A DNA stretch of 64,000 bases from Bernardetia sp. MNP-M8 (GCF_037126285.1 NZ_CP147012.1:3928676-3992675), one strand, 5' to 3'. Positions 26,799 to 36,196 are shown, numbered from the stretch's first letter. Numbers and translations are program-made. The notes: generated by a model not told the origin, from the sequence alone.

Positions 26799-27563
26799 TT
26801 ATTCAGCTATTTCTATTGATTTTGAATTAACGGAAAGAAAAGAAAGAGAGTTTTTATGGAATTTTTGTAGAAGATTGGTTTCTTTTGAGATGCGTTCTAG
26901 TTCTTTGTGTTCAAGTAGAAAATTATATTTTATTTCGTGCTTGTCTGTGATTTCTAATGTATAGGCTTGATTTTTTGAAGAGAATAAACCTTTGATTGCA
27001 TTCATAAATGTATGTCTTTTAGATTTATATACTTTGACCTCTTTAATCTCTTCAATTTTTAAGCTATTTTCTGAGTTCTTTTTTTTATCAAAAAAGAGGA
27101 TATGATTCGTTATTTCTAATTTGTTTTTATAAGAAGATTTAAAATAAAAAATAGCTGTCATAATTATAACAGACCAATTTGTTATTTGCATAGCCTCAGT
27201 ACGATTAGAAAAAAAGGAAAAATAATAAAGTATAGCGCAAAATATACCAGTTATCAGAAAATAAGGTGTAGCAGAAAAAATAGCTTCTCCATATCTTGAA
27301 GCCACTTTTATTTCATTTAAATCAATCAAATAAGGTCTTTCAATCCTAACAACTTCACTTATAGGAACTTCTTTTAATGTAAGGCTTTGCTCACAATGCT
27401 TGTCATTCATATACTCCCAAGAATCCACCAAAAAAGCAGATTTACAACTCGCACAAATCACAATCTCATCTCCTTCTTGAAGAATATCTCCAGTAATTGG
27501 GTCGATTCTATTTTGTTCTAAGAAATCGCTGTGTTTTTCTTTTTCTAAGGTGTGGATAATCAT
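26799..27563 (-). CDS. RING/U-box-like membrane protein, paralog 2 of 3
   Basis: 254 residues with the same plan: RIDPITGDILQEGDEI, VICASCKSAFLVDSWEYM, NDKHC, then two membrane segments (about 95-140) and a C-terminal domain. The ends of copies 1 and 2 are near-identical (ELERISKETNLLQKF and a later FLSVNSK). It is separated from its neighbours by 18 bp on each side, so the three form one minus-strand transcript. Confidence 0.6.
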   Translation of the reverse strand: MIIHTLEKEKHSDFLEQNRIDPITGDILQEGDEIVICASCKSAFLVDSWEYMNDKHCEQSLTLKEVPISEVVRIERPYLIDLNEIKVASRYGEAIFSATPYFLITGIFCAILYYFSFFSNRTEAMQITNWSVIIMTAIFYFKSSYKNKLEITNHILFFDKKKNSENSLKIEEIKEVKVYKSKRHTFMNAIKGLFSSKNQAYTLEITDKHEIKYNFLLEHKELERISKETNLLQKFHKNSLSFLSVNSKSIEIAE

Positions 27564-27581
27564 TTTTTATGATAATATATC

Positions 27582-28343
27582 TTATTCAGTTATTTCTTTG
27601 ACTTTTGAATTAACGGAAAGAAAAGGAAGAGAGTTTTTATTGAATTTTTGTAGAAGATTGGTTTCTTTTGAGATGCGTTCTAGTTCTTTCTTTTGAAGAA
27701 GTAATTTATATACTGATTTATTTTTAGCTGTGATTTTTATTGTGTAAAGAGAGTTTTTTTGCGAAAAAATGTCTCTTATTATATTGTCACTCCAATGTCG
27801 TTTAGATTTATATAGTTCTATATTTTTAATTTCTTCAACTTTTAGTTTATTCTCTTCGTTTTCTTTCAAATCAAAAAACAGAGTATTATCTTTTATTTTA
27901 AAAATATTCTTGTAAAATGATTTTTTAGAGCCAAAATGAACATAATAATAACAAATACACATAACTAGAAATGCACTATAACTAACATGTATAAGGGAGT
28001 AATGGTCAAGTAGAAAGCAAACAAGATAGCCTAAGAGGAAATAAGGAAAGATAGTTGTACGAGCTTCTTGACGATTCGGAAATATTTTCACATCTTTTAA
28101 ATCAATCAAATAAGGTCTTTCAATCCTAACAACTTCATTTATAGGAATCTCCTTTAATGCAATACTTTGCCCACAATGCTTGTCATTCATATACTCCCAA
28201 GAATCCACCAAAAAAGCAGACTTGCAACTTGCACAAATCACAATCCTATCTCCTTCTTGAAGAATATCTCCTGTAATTGGGTCAATTCGTTCTTGTTTAA
28301 GGAAATCTTGGTGTTTTTCTTTTTGTAGGGTGTGGATTGTCAT
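27582..28343 (-). CDS. RING/U-box-like membrane protein, paralog 1 of 3 (promoter-proximal)
   Basis: 253 residues. The N-terminal module is almost unchanged from the other copies, while the membrane and C-terminal parts differ widely. This suggests either strong constraint on the N-terminus or gene conversion. HxxCW, expected for a canonical RING, is replaced by FLVDSW. The inverted copy of the AACAG hairpin repeat lies just upstream at 28360. Confidence 0.6.
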   Translation of the reverse strand: MTIHTLQKEKHQDFLKQERIDPITGDILQEGDRIVICASCKSAFLVDSWEYMNDKHCGQSIALKEIPINEVVRIERPYLIDLKDVKIFPNRQEARTTIFPYFLLGYLVCFLLDHYSLIHVSYSAFLVMCICYYYVHFGSKKSFYKNIFKIKDNTLFFDLKENEENKLKVEEIKNIELYKSKRHWSDNIIRDIFSQKNSLYTIKITAKNKSVYKLLLQKKELERISKETNLLQKFNKNSLPFLSVNSKVKEITE

Positions 28344-28359
28344 TTTTTACTTGTTCTTT

Positions 28360-28388
28360 TGTTTTTTGAACAGACTAGGAAGTCTGTT
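28360..28388. repeat. Dispersed hairpin repeat, copy 2 (AACAGACT type)
   Basis: Exact inverted copy of 7404-7432 (29 of 29 bases). It sits in the 58-bp gap between the HEAT-repeat gene and the RING-like row. Confidence 0.6.
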
Positions 28389-28401
28389 ATACTTATTCAA
28401 G

Positions 28402-29586
28402 TTAATAATATTCTCCCAAATATTCTATCAATCTTTTTTTTGAGTGTGGAAGCCCTGCATCTCTCATCATGAGACTAAAATTTGCAAAAGATATATCTTC
28501 TCCCCAACCTTTTGAATTTGCAATGGCTCTTAGTGCGATTCTTTCATTTTTTTCTAAGTCGTTTACGTCAGTTTCTTTGATAGGAGTTGTTCTGTTTCTA
28601 TTCAAAATATCCAAAACAAATCCAGTTGTTTCGGTGGCTTGATACATATTCAATTTTTCCAAAACTTGACAAAAAGCTAAAAGTATTTTCTGTTCTTCAT
28701 CTTCATTTTGTGCATAACCAGAAAGCATTCCACTTGCATAACCGTTTATATTTCCGTCGTTAAATGGAATTTCGTTTATTTTTCTTAGTTCCTCATTTGA
28801 AGTAATTGAATCAATCAAAATTTCGATAATTTGATTTGTTAGAGGATATTTCACTAGTGCAATCGCTGCCGAGGTTTTTAAAAGAACAGAAGTAGAGTCT
28901 AAATACTTTTCTAAAAAAGAAATATCTATAACTGGTTCTGTATTTTTGGAAAGCAAACCAATCGCTAAAATACAATTTGCAATATCGTTTTCATGTGTCA
29001 GAACAGGAATTTGTCTTTTTATAAGTTCTATCGATGCTGTTCCTTTTTCGGCAAACCAAGCCAACGCATAGATAGCTGCGTTTATTAATTTTCTGTTTTC
29101 AATATTGTTGTTTTTAGGTGTTTTTTCTATTATTTCCCATAAAATAGGAATTCGTTCTTCTACAAAACTATAACAATCCAAAAGAGCCAAATAACTATAT
29201 CCATAATCTTTACTATTCTGGATTTCTTGTTCAGACATGGTTGAGTGTGCATGTTTGAGTTCTGCCTTTATTTGTCGTGGATTTATTCCTTCTAACAAAT
29301 ACGAATTTTCGTAACCTAAAGCCAAATGAACAACATAATAAATAAGTTTGTGTCTCTCTTCAATATATTCACTCTCAATAAGTTCGAATAAAAATGGAAT
29401 TGCGTAAGGAGTAGCCTCATAACGTGTTCCCTGATGAAAAATGTTTCCATAAAGAACCCAAAGAGCATTTTTACGAAGTTCTTTATCAGAAAATGTCAAG
29501 CTACGTATAGTATCAGGTACATCAGCAGCCGAGCCATAAGCATGTTGCAGTTTAGCCCAAGGAATTGTGTCTATTTTTTCTAGCAT
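28402..29586 (-). CDS. HEAT-repeat protein
   Basis: 394 residues of paired helices. The opening VPDTIRSLTFSDKELRKNAL, LYGNIFHQGTRYEAT and AIPFLFELIES match a HEAT-repeat family often found in bacterial genomes with a conserved HQGT-Y-A core. Later helices (for example VLLKTSAAIALVKYPL) continue the solenoid. No enzyme site. It lies upstream of the RING-like row on the same strand; an adaptor or scaffold role with those proteins is conceivable but unproven. Confidence 0.7.
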   Translation of the reverse strand: MLEKIDTIPWAKLQHAYGSAADVPDTIRSLTFSDKELRKNALWVLYGNIFHQGTRYEATPYAIPFLFELIESEYIEERHKLIYYVVHLALGYENSYLLEGINPRQIKAELKHAHSTMSEQEIQNSKDYGYSYLALLDCYSFVEERIPILWEIIEKTPKNNNIENRKLINAAIYALAWFAEKGTASIELIKRQIPVLTHENDIANCILAIGLLSKNTEPVIDISFLEKYLDSTSVLLKTSAAIALVKYPLTNQIIEILIDSITSNEELRKINEIPFNDGNINGYASGMLSGYAQNEDEEQKILLAFCQVLEKLNMYQATETTGFVLDILNRNRTTPIKETDVNDLEKNERIALRAIANSKGWGEDISFANFSLMMRDAGLPHSKKRLIEYLGEYY

Positions 29587-29634
29587 TTTATTAAAATTTA
29601 AAAGTCGTTGAACAATTTTTTTGATAAAAACTTT

Positions 29635-30849
29635 CTAAACTCTCTCTAATGCCATTTCAGAAATTGTTTTTCCAATAGAAAGTGAAGACGTAGCTGCTGG
29701 AGAAGGTGCATTGACAACATTAATGACACCTTGCTTTTCCAAAATCTTAAAGTCGTCTAAAAGCCCTCCATCTTTATCACAGGCTTGCGCTCGCACACCT
29801 GCGTCAGCAGTAATCAAATCTTGTTTTTCTACTTCTGGAATAAGTTCTTGTAAGGCTTTTGTAAAAGCATTTTTAGAATAAGAACGATGAATTTCTCCCA
29901 AACCTGTTTTCCAATATTTGAAGGCTACTTTTTGAAAACCTCTGAAAGTCAGAGTTTCTAATAGTTCAGAAATTGAAATATCTGTTTTTTTGTATCCTTC
30001 TCGTTTATATGCCAAAACAGCATTTGGTCCTGCTTCTACTTCGCCATTTATCATGCGTGTAAAATGAACACCCAAAAATGGGAAATTTGGATCTGGAACA
30101 GGGTAAATTAAGTTTTTGACTAAATGTTTTTTCTCTGGAACAAGTTTGTAATATTCTCCTCTAAACGGAATGATTTTGATAGGTGCATCAGGCATTGTCA
30201 TTTTGGTGACTTTGTCTGAATACAGACCTGCACAATTTATTACTAAACCTGTTTGATACTCTGAATTTGAAGTAATTACTTTTGCTAAAGTGATATTCCC
30301 ATTCGTTTCATCATTGAGTTTTATATCTTCTACTTTTTCGGAAAGATGAATATGTCCTCCTAGTTCCTCTATTTTTTGTGCTAATTTCTGACAAACCGTT
30401 TTATAATCAATAATTCCTGTTTGTGGAACAAAAATTCCTGCGACTCCTTTTACATGGGGTTCATAATCAGCAATTTCTTCTTTTTTTATGTTTATTAGTC
30501 CAGTCAAACCATTTTCCAAACCTCTATCATAAATAGTTTTGAGTGCTGGCAATTCTTCGTCTTTTGTGGCTACGATTATTTTACCACATTTATCAAAGGC
30601 AATATTTTCTTTCTCACAAAAATCTAAAAGCATTTCATAGCCACGAATACAATTTATAGCTTTCAAACTATTAGGTTTATAATAAATGCCAGAGTGAATA
30701 ACACCACTATTGTTTCCAGTTTGATGTTTCGCAATAGAATTTTCTTTTTCTATTAAAAGTAGTTTGATGGAAGGACGAGCCAAAAGAAGTTGATACGCTG
30801 TCGCAAGTCCGACAATTCCACCTCCAACAATGAGTATATCGTATTTCAT
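29635..30849 (-). CDS. lhgO: L-2-hydroxyglutarate oxidase
   Basis: 404 residues, DAO-family flavoenzyme. N-terminal FAD site ILIVGGGIVGLATAYQLL; the HQTGNNSGVIHSGIYY motif and the C-terminal NAPSPAATSSLSIG are diagnostic of LhgO/L2HGDH. It oxidises L-2-hydroxyglutarate to 2-oxoglutarate and passes electrons to the quinone pool. It stands alone, with a hairpin repeat directly upstream. Confidence 0.88.
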   Translation of the reverse strand: MKYDILIVGGGIVGLATAYQLLLARPSIKLLLIEKENSIAKHQTGNNSGVIHSGIYYKPNSLKAINCIRGYEMLLDFCEKENIAFDKCGKIIVATKDEELPALKTIYDRGLENGLTGLINIKKEEIADYEPHVKGVAGIFVPQTGIIDYKTVCQKLAQKIEELGGHIHLSEKVEDIKLNDETNGNITLAKVITSNSEYQTGLVINCAGLYSDKVTKMTMPDAPIKIIPFRGEYYKLVPEKKHLVKNLIYPVPDPNFPFLGVHFTRMINGEVEAGPNAVLAYKREGYKKTDISISELLETLTFRGFQKVAFKYWKTGLGEIHRSYSKNAFTKALQELIPEVEKQDLITADAGVRAQACDKDGGLLDDFKILEKQGVINVVNAPSPAATSSLSIGKTISEMALERV

Positions 30850-30866
30850 TTTTTATATATAATTTT

Positions 30867-30890
30867 GTCGTCGGTGGAAACACCGACAAC
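30867..30890. repeat. Hairpin repeat upstream of lhgO
   Basis: GTCGTCGGTG-GAAA-CACCGACAAC: a ten-base stem with one mismatch and a GAAA tetraloop, flanked by A/T-rich DNA. It resembles the other tagged hairpins in the window and could also fold in the lhgO leader. Confidence 0.5.
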
Positions 30891-30955
30891 GGCAAAGTGA
30901 TTGATTTTTATGATGAATTCTAGGATAAAGACGAAAAAAAATAATGTACGAGTTT

Positions 30956-31162
30956 TTATTGAATTTCCTTATCCAAATGATATTTTCTTCTAATATCATT
31001 GATTAAATGTAGTTTTTGCATGACAAAACTTTTTGGATGAACAGCAGAAAATAAAGTTTGCCATTCTTCAAAACGTTCTTTTTCAGCTTCTTCGAATAGT
31101 TTTGGACTAATTTTTTTTGATTGTAAGAATTTTTCGAATTCTTCTCTTAGAGATTCTTCCAT
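30956..31162 (-). CDS. Small protein of unknown function
   Basis: 68 residues, charged and helical in the first half (LREEFEKFLQSKK), then WQTLFSAVHPKSFVMQKLHLINDIRRKYHL. Codon use resembles the neighbours, and the HPKSF-xx-QKL-xxINxIRR pattern looks conserved to me in Cytophagales, though I cannot confirm it. No signal peptide or domain. Confidence 0.55.
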   Translation of the reverse strand: MEESLREEFEKFLQSKKISPKLFEEAEKERFEEWQTLFSAVHPKSFVMQKLHLINDIRRKYHLDKEIQ

Positions 31163-31269
31163 GATGTATGTATTCCTATTCTCAATGAATTATCAAGGCA
31201 ATATAATAGTTTGTGTATCAAATCATTATTAAAAACTATGATTTTAGCAGTGATAAACAAAACAACAAT

Positions 31270-31277
31270 TATCTTTG
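31270..31277 (+). promoter_or_regulatory. Putative -7 element TATCTTTG before the DCC-family gene
   Basis: TATCTTTG fits TAnnTTTG; the leader to ATG 31334 would be about 50 bases. No -33 TTG at standard spacing. Confidence 0.3.
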
Positions 31278-31333
31278 TTTTACGTAAAATTAAATTACAA
31301 ATTTGCACTTAATTAAAATCAAATTCAAACAAA

Positions 31334-31795
31334 ATGGAAACTCTCATTCAAGACTCAACACTAAAAAAAGTAAATTTTCAAGAAGTAGCTAAAGATAAAG
31401 TAGTCATTTTATTTGATGGTGTCTGTAATCTTTGTAATGGTGCAATTAATTTTGTTATCGATAAAGATACTAACAATAATTTTTATTTTGCTTCTCTACA
31501 GTCAGAGTTTGGACAGGCTCTTTTAGCGCATTTTGGTAGAAATACAAGTGATTTTGATTCGATGATTGTTTATGAAAATGGAAAAATAAAAACCAAATCT
31601 ACAGCAGCTTTACGTATTACAGCAGGACTTTCAGGAGGTTGGAAGTTGTTTAGCATCTTCAAAATTATACCTGCTTTTTTAAGAAATGGAATTTATAATT
31701 TAGTGGCTAAAAATAGATATAAATGGTTTGGTCAGAAAAATGAATGTAGAATCCCTACGCCCGAACTGAAAGCTAAATTTATAGAAAAATTATAA
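31334..31795 (+). CDS. DCC-family thiol-disulfide oxidoreductase (DUF393)
   Basis: 153 residues. The family's signature DGVCNLCNG appears near residue 30 after a beta strand (VVILFDG), giving a thioredoxin-like CxxC. Later IVYENGKI, STAALRI and FLRNGIYNLVAKNRYKWFG with a third Cys (ECRIP) match DUF393/DCC proteins. It is presumed to act in thiol redox; the partner is unknown. A single-gene unit. Confidence 0.85.
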   Translation: METLIQDSTLKKVNFQEVAKDKVVILFDGVCNLCNGAINFVIDKDTNNNFYFASLQSEFGQALLAHFGRNTSDFDSMIVYENGKIKTKSTAALRITAGLSGGWKLFSIFKIIPAFLRNGIYNLVAKNRYKWFGQKNECRIPTPELKAKFIEKL

Positions 31796-31960
31796 TTCAT
31801 TTATCAATTAGTTTCATATCTCCACCTACTAGAATTTTGTTTTAGAAGAAATTTTTATGTAAATTTTAAATTAAAATTATGAATATTCGAATTTGTAATT
31901 CAAATTTGTAGTTTCTACTAAAAAAATATTTTATTCCTTTTACTTCTAGCTTTTACGATT

Positions 31961-33337
31961 ATGAAACAAAAAAATGTAGTTATTCTTGGTGGTGGAGAAA
32001 GTGGTATAGGCGCAGCTCGCCTTGCAGCCGAAAAGGGGTATAATGTTTTTCTTTCTGAGAAAAATAAACTTTCGGACGAAAATAGATATGAGCTACAACA
32101 TCATAAGATTTTTTATGAAGAAGGACAGCATACCGAGTCGATAGTTTTGGGAGCAGATTTAATTATCAAAAGTCCAGGGATTCCTGAAAATGCACCTATT
32201 ATGGAAGCTATTCGATTAGAACATATTGATGTAGTTTCTGAAATAGAGTTTGCTTCTCGTTTTGTTTCTGGCAAAATAATAGCCATTACAGGAACAAATG
32301 GCAAAACCACAACCACACTTCTTACCTACCATTTACTCAAAAGTGCTGGACTTAGTGTTTGTTTGGCTGGAAATATAGGAAAAAGTTTTGCTCGTGAAGC
32401 CATTGAAGATAATTATGAATATTATGTTATTGAAGTAAGTAGCTTTCAATTAGATGATATTGATGAGTTTCGTCCTCATGTAGCTGTTTTGCTCAATATT
32501 ACACCTGACCATTTGGATAGATATGATTATCAGATGGAAAATTATGTGAATGCAAAATTTAAAATCAATGAAAATCAGAGTAACAAAGACTTTTTTATTT
32601 ATAACGAAGAAGATATAGAATCTCTCAAGCACATTCGTTTTCATCGTCTTGCAGGGAGAATGCTTCCTATTAATATTTCTAAACAAAAAGAATATTTATC
32701 GCTACAAAATAAAATAAGAATTTCGGCTACACCTGCCCAAATGTTAGATATTCCTATTTCAGATTTGCCACTCAAGGGAGCGCATAATTTTCTAAATATA
32801 GCAGCAGCAGGAATGGTAGCACAAATTATTGGTCTTTCAGATAAGCAAATTATGAAAGGTTTAAAGTCGTTTGTCAATGCACCTCACAGACTAGAAAAAA
32901 TCAAAACAATAAAAGGAGTTACATTTATAAATGACTCAAAGGCAACCAATGTAGATGCTGTTTCTTATGCTCTTGAGAGTTTTGATAAACCTCTTATTTG
33001 GATTGTTGGAGGAGTAGATAAAGGAAATGAATATGAACTTATTGAAGAGTCTGTTAGAAAGAATGTGCGTGCAATGGTTTGTTTGGGAAAAGATAATAAT
33101 AAACTAACTACCTTTTTTAAAGGAAAAGTAAGTGAAATTAGAGAAACCAAGAGTATGAAAAAGGCAATCGAAACAGCTTTTAGTTTGGCTGAAAGTGAAG
33201 ATATAGTTTTGCTTTCTCCTGCCTGTGCTAGTTTTGATTTATTCAAAAATTATGAAGATAGAGGTGACCAGTTTCGTCGTTATGTACAAGAATTAGCACT
33301 CAATACAAGAGAAAGACAAGAACCTGAGAATGTGTAA
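31961..33337 (+). CDS. murD: UDP-N-acetylmuramoylalanine--D-glutamate ligase MurD
   Basis: 458 residues, cytoplasmic. N-terminal UDP-binding Rossmann-like domain (VVILGGGESGIGAARLA), ATP site AITGTNGKTTTT, the Mur motif NITPDHLDRYDY, and the C-terminal ligase domain with APHRLEKI, NDSKATN and LLSPACASFDLFKNYEDRG. It adds D-glutamate to UDP-MurNAc-L-Ala. Unlike most bacteria, murD here is not within a mur/fts cluster. Confidence 0.95.
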   Translation: MKQKNVVILGGGESGIGAARLAAEKGYNVFLSEKNKLSDENRYELQHHKIFYEEGQHTESIVLGADLIIKSPGIPENAPIMEAIRLEHIDVVSEIEFASRFVSGKIIAITGTNGKTTTTLLTYHLLKSAGLSVCLAGNIGKSFAREAIEDNYEYYVIEVSSFQLDDIDEFRPHVAVLLNITPDHLDRYDYQMENYVNAKFKINENQSNKDFFIYNEEDIESLKHIRFHRLAGRMLPINISKQKEYLSLQNKIRISATPAQMLDIPISDLPLKGAHNFLNIAAAGMVAQIIGLSDKQIMKGLKSFVNAPHRLEKIKTIKGVTFINDSKATNVDAVSYALESFDKPLIWIVGGVDKGNEYELIEESVRKNVRAMVCLGKDNNKLTTFFKGKVSEIRETKSMKKAIETAFSLAESEDIVLLSPACASFDLFKNYEDRGDQFRRYVQELALNTRERQEPENV

Positions 33338-33545
33338 AATCTACAAGTCGCTTTAAAGTCTATTTTGTTTTAACAAATAGACAAAAAGCTGATACGAAAA
33401 ATAAAAAATAACTTTTTAACAAATGTTTACGTTAATGGACTTATCCATTTGAGTTTTTTTAATAAAATATATACTTTTATAAAAAGTGTAAAGCTCTTTT
33501 TTAATTTTAATGTATTTCACAATTTAACAACTTTATTTTTTAATT

Positions 33546-34379
33546 ATGACAACAGAAGAATTTTATAGTGATGAAACAGCAGCCCTTCATGTAAATGATG
33601 ATTTTGCAAAAGTACGCCAACAAGGCTATAGTGTAGAACTAGGAGATACTATTTCTAAAGGTTGGGATTTTATGAAGCCTCAACTAGGTTCTCTTATTGG
33701 TTTCTTAGTAATAGCAGTGATTATTGTGGTCATACTAAGTATGATATTAGGATTAATTCCATATATAGGAAGCATTCTGAATGGTGCTATTAATGCTATC
33801 GTTTTGGCAGGTTTTTATTATTTCTTCATTAAACTCTACCAAGATAAATATGCTACTTTTTCTGATTTCTTTGAAAGTTTTCAGGATGCTGTACCTCTTG
33901 GACTTTCAGGTTTGTTAATTAGCTTATTCACTTATGTTCCTTTTATATTATTGGGTTTAATAGGTTTTTTTGCTTTTGACTTAGCGAATGTTAATTTTTC
34001 AGATCCTAATGAAATAATTCAAATGATGCAAGGAGGAACAATGAGTATTTTGTTTCTTATCGCTATAATACCTATGGTTATTATTTCTACATTATATACA
34101 TTTACTGCTGTTATTATTGCTACTAATAAATCTGGAGCTTGGGATGCTATGGAATCAAGTCGAAAGTTAGTTATGGCTAATTTTGGTGGAGTATTTGGAT
34201 TTATATGGGTTTTGGGATTGATTAACGCAGCAGGAGCCTTACTTTGTGGCTTAGGACTTTTTGTTACTGTTCCACTTACCTATGCTTCTATTTTTATTCT
34301 TTATACAAAACTGGTAGAAAAAAATGGAGCAGGAGAATTTTTCTATGGAGATGAAAAAGCTCCTTTAGACGCTATTTAA
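33546..34379 (+). CDS. Polytopic membrane protein, paralog 1 of 2
   Basis: 277 residues with about five or six membrane helices. A conserved entry, YSVELGDTISKGWDFMKPQLG, precedes the first helix. The middle has ESSRKLVMANFGG, and the end reads LYTKLVEKNG...APLDAI. The plan is like DUF975-type membrane proteins, but I do not assign a family. Its neighbour at 34481 is a clear paralog. Confidence 0.65.
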   Translation: MTTEEFYSDETAALHVNDDFAKVRQQGYSVELGDTISKGWDFMKPQLGSLIGFLVIAVIIVVILSMILGLIPYIGSILNGAINAIVLAGFYYFFIKLYQDKYATFSDFFESFQDAVPLGLSGLLISLFTYVPFILLGLIGFFAFDLANVNFSDPNEIIQMMQGGTMSILFLIAIIPMVIISTLYTFTAVIIATNKSGAWDAMESSRKLVMANFGGVFGFIWVLGLINAAGALLCGLGLFVTVPLTYASIFILYTKLVEKNGAGEFFYGDEKAPLDAI

Positions 34380-34407
34380 TGTCTTATTGTTCTAATATAA
34401 ATTAACT

Positions 34408-34445
34408 AAAAAAAGTCTTCCTCGTTATGTAGTAAGACTTTTTTT
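34408..34445 (+). terminator. Terminator between the two membrane-protein paralogs
   Basis: AAAAAAAGTCTT pairs with AAGACTTTTTTT over a 14-nt loop, 29 bases after the stop of the first gene. Confidence 0.75.
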
Positions 34446-34480
34446 GATTTTTACTATTCCTCTATTTATTATCGATATTT

Positions 34481-35359
34481 ATGGAAAATCAAGACAACGA
34501 AACTTTTTATACAGAAGATGATCTTCTACAAAATAAGACAGGACTTACTCCCACTGACGAATTTGCTACCATTCGTATGGAAGGGTATAGTGTAGAGTTT
34601 TCAGATACATTTAGCCGTTCTTGGGATTTTATGAAACCTCACTTGGGGCAATTATTAGCTTATACTTTATTATGTTTTTTTTCTTATCTCACTTTATCTT
34701 TTATAGTTCCACAAATTGCAGGTTATATGGGAACACTTGGTTATTTGGTGGGAGCAATCGTTAATTTGACAATGATATCAGCTCTTTTGGCTGGTTTTTA
34801 TTCTTATTATCAGAAAATATATGAAAATGATAAGGTTTCATTTCAAAATTTATTTGATGGTTTTCAACATATCAAAGAACTAGCTTTATATCAAATTTTA
34901 GTTGTGGTTATTTTAGTAATTCCATTTTTAATTATTTTTTTTATAGCTCAAAAGTTGGGAGTTAATGACACAGTTGATATTTTTGATACAAATACGTATG
35001 AAACTTTCACGATAGGTTTTTATGCGTTTTTTGTGATTCCATCTTGTCTTATTTTTACACTTTATATTTTTACTCCTATTTTGATTGTAGTGGCAAGAAT
35101 GAATTTTTGGTCTGCTATGGAAACAAGTCGTAAATTAGTAATGGCAAACTTTATAGGTATCTTGGGTTTTGTGGTAGGTTTTGCTTTGCTTAATCTTTTA
35201 GGTTTACTTTTTTTAGGATTAGGATTAACCATTACTCTCCCTCTGACTTTTGCAGCTACTTTTATTCTCTATACCAAACTCATTGAAAAAAATGGAGGAG
35301 GAACTAATTTTGGTGGAGATTTTTATGCTGATGAAAATGCTCCCTTAGATGCTTTTTAA
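34481..35359 (+). CDS. Polytopic membrane protein, paralog 2 of 2
   Basis: 292 residues, same layout as the 33546 gene: YSVEFSDTFSRSWDFMKPHLG, about six helices, METSRKLVMANFIG, and the closing LYTKLIEKNGGG...APLDAF. A short acidic N-terminus precedes it. The paired duplication with an internal terminator suggests separately controlled copies. Eleven bp separate it from the TIGR02757 gene. Confidence 0.65.
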   Translation: MENQDNETFYTEDDLLQNKTGLTPTDEFATIRMEGYSVEFSDTFSRSWDFMKPHLGQLLAYTLLCFFSYLTLSFIVPQIAGYMGTLGYLVGAIVNLTMISALLAGFYSYYQKIYENDKVSFQNLFDGFQHIKELALYQILVVVILVIPFLIIFFIAQKLGVNDTVDIFDTNTYETFTIGFYAFFVIPSCLIFTLYIFTPILIVVARMNFWSAMETSRKLVMANFIGILGFVVGFALLNLLGLLFLGLGLTITLPLTFAATFILYTKLIEKNGGGTNFGGDFYADENAPLDAF

Positions 35360-35370
35360 AAAACTAGAAT

Positions 35371-36156
35371 ATGATAAAATTAAACTCAAAGAATTTCCAA
35401 AAGACAAAAGACTTTTTAGAAGAAAAATATGAAAAATACAACCACATTGATTTTATAGAGAATGATCCTATCCAAATTCCTCATCGATTTACAAAGAAAC
35501 AAGACATTGAAATTTCGGCACTCTTTGCAGCCGTTTTAGCTTGGGGATTGCGAAAGACAATTATCAATAAATGTAATTTGATAATGGAATTAATGGATAA
35601 TTCGCCTCACGATTTTATCCTAAATCATAAAGCGACAGATTTGAATAATATAGGTTTCCAAGAGTTTAAGCACCGTACTTTTAACTCTACAGATTTACTT
35701 TATTTCTTAGATTTTTTACAGCGATTTTATCAAGAAAATGATTCTTTAGAAATTCTTTTTTCTTCAAAAGAAACTCAAAAAGAAAATATAGCTCACTTTC
35801 ACAATACGTTTTTTGATATAGAGTATGCTCCACAAAGGACAAAAAAACACATCAGTACACCTGAGAGGAAATCAGCTTGTAAGAGGTTGAATATGTACTT
35901 GCGTTGGCTTGTCAGAAAAGATGATAAAGGAGTAGATTTTGGAATTTGGGAGAATATTTCACCTTCTGTTTTGATTTGTCCATTAGACATTCACGTAGAA
36001 AGGGAAAGCAAAAAGCTAGGACTCTTGGAGAGAAATATTTCTGATTGGAAAGCAGCTGAAGAACTTACCCAAAATTTGAGGTTATTTGATGCAAATGACC
36101 CTGTAAAATACGATTTTGCTCTTTTTGGCTTGGGCGTGGAAAGCAAAAGGAAATAA
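35371..36156 (+). CDS. TIGR02757 family protein (DUF2400)
   Basis: 261 residues, soluble. FIENDPIQIPHRFTKKQDIEISALFAA near residue 30 and AWGLRKTIINKCN are the family signature; LICPLDIHVERESKKLGLL follows near 210. The family is conserved in Bacteroidota and some Proteobacteria; its function is unknown to me, though helix-hairpin-helix glycosylase-like features have been suggested for it. Confidence 0.82.
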   Translation: MIKLNSKNFQKTKDFLEEKYEKYNHIDFIENDPIQIPHRFTKKQDIEISALFAAVLAWGLRKTIINKCNLIMELMDNSPHDFILNHKATDLNNIGFQEFKHRTFNSTDLLYFLDFLQRFYQENDSLEILFSSKETQKENIAHFHNTFFDIEYAPQRTKKHISTPERKSACKRLNMYLRWLVRKDDKGVDFGIWENISPSVLICPLDIHVERESKKLGLLERNISDWKAAEELTQNLRLFDANDPVKYDFALFGLGVESKRK

Positions 36157-36160
36157 AAAA

Positions 36161-36196
36161 ACTCTAACAGAATTATAAAATAGTTTCTGTTAGAGT
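36161..36196 (-). terminator. Terminator, porT side
   Basis: ACTCTAACAGAA pairs with TTCTGTTAGAGT over a 12-nt loop. On the minus strand it is followed by TTTTTTT, so it ends the ubiE-porT transcript; on the plus strand it lies 4 bp after the TIGR02757 stop but lacks a T-run. Confidence 0.75.
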
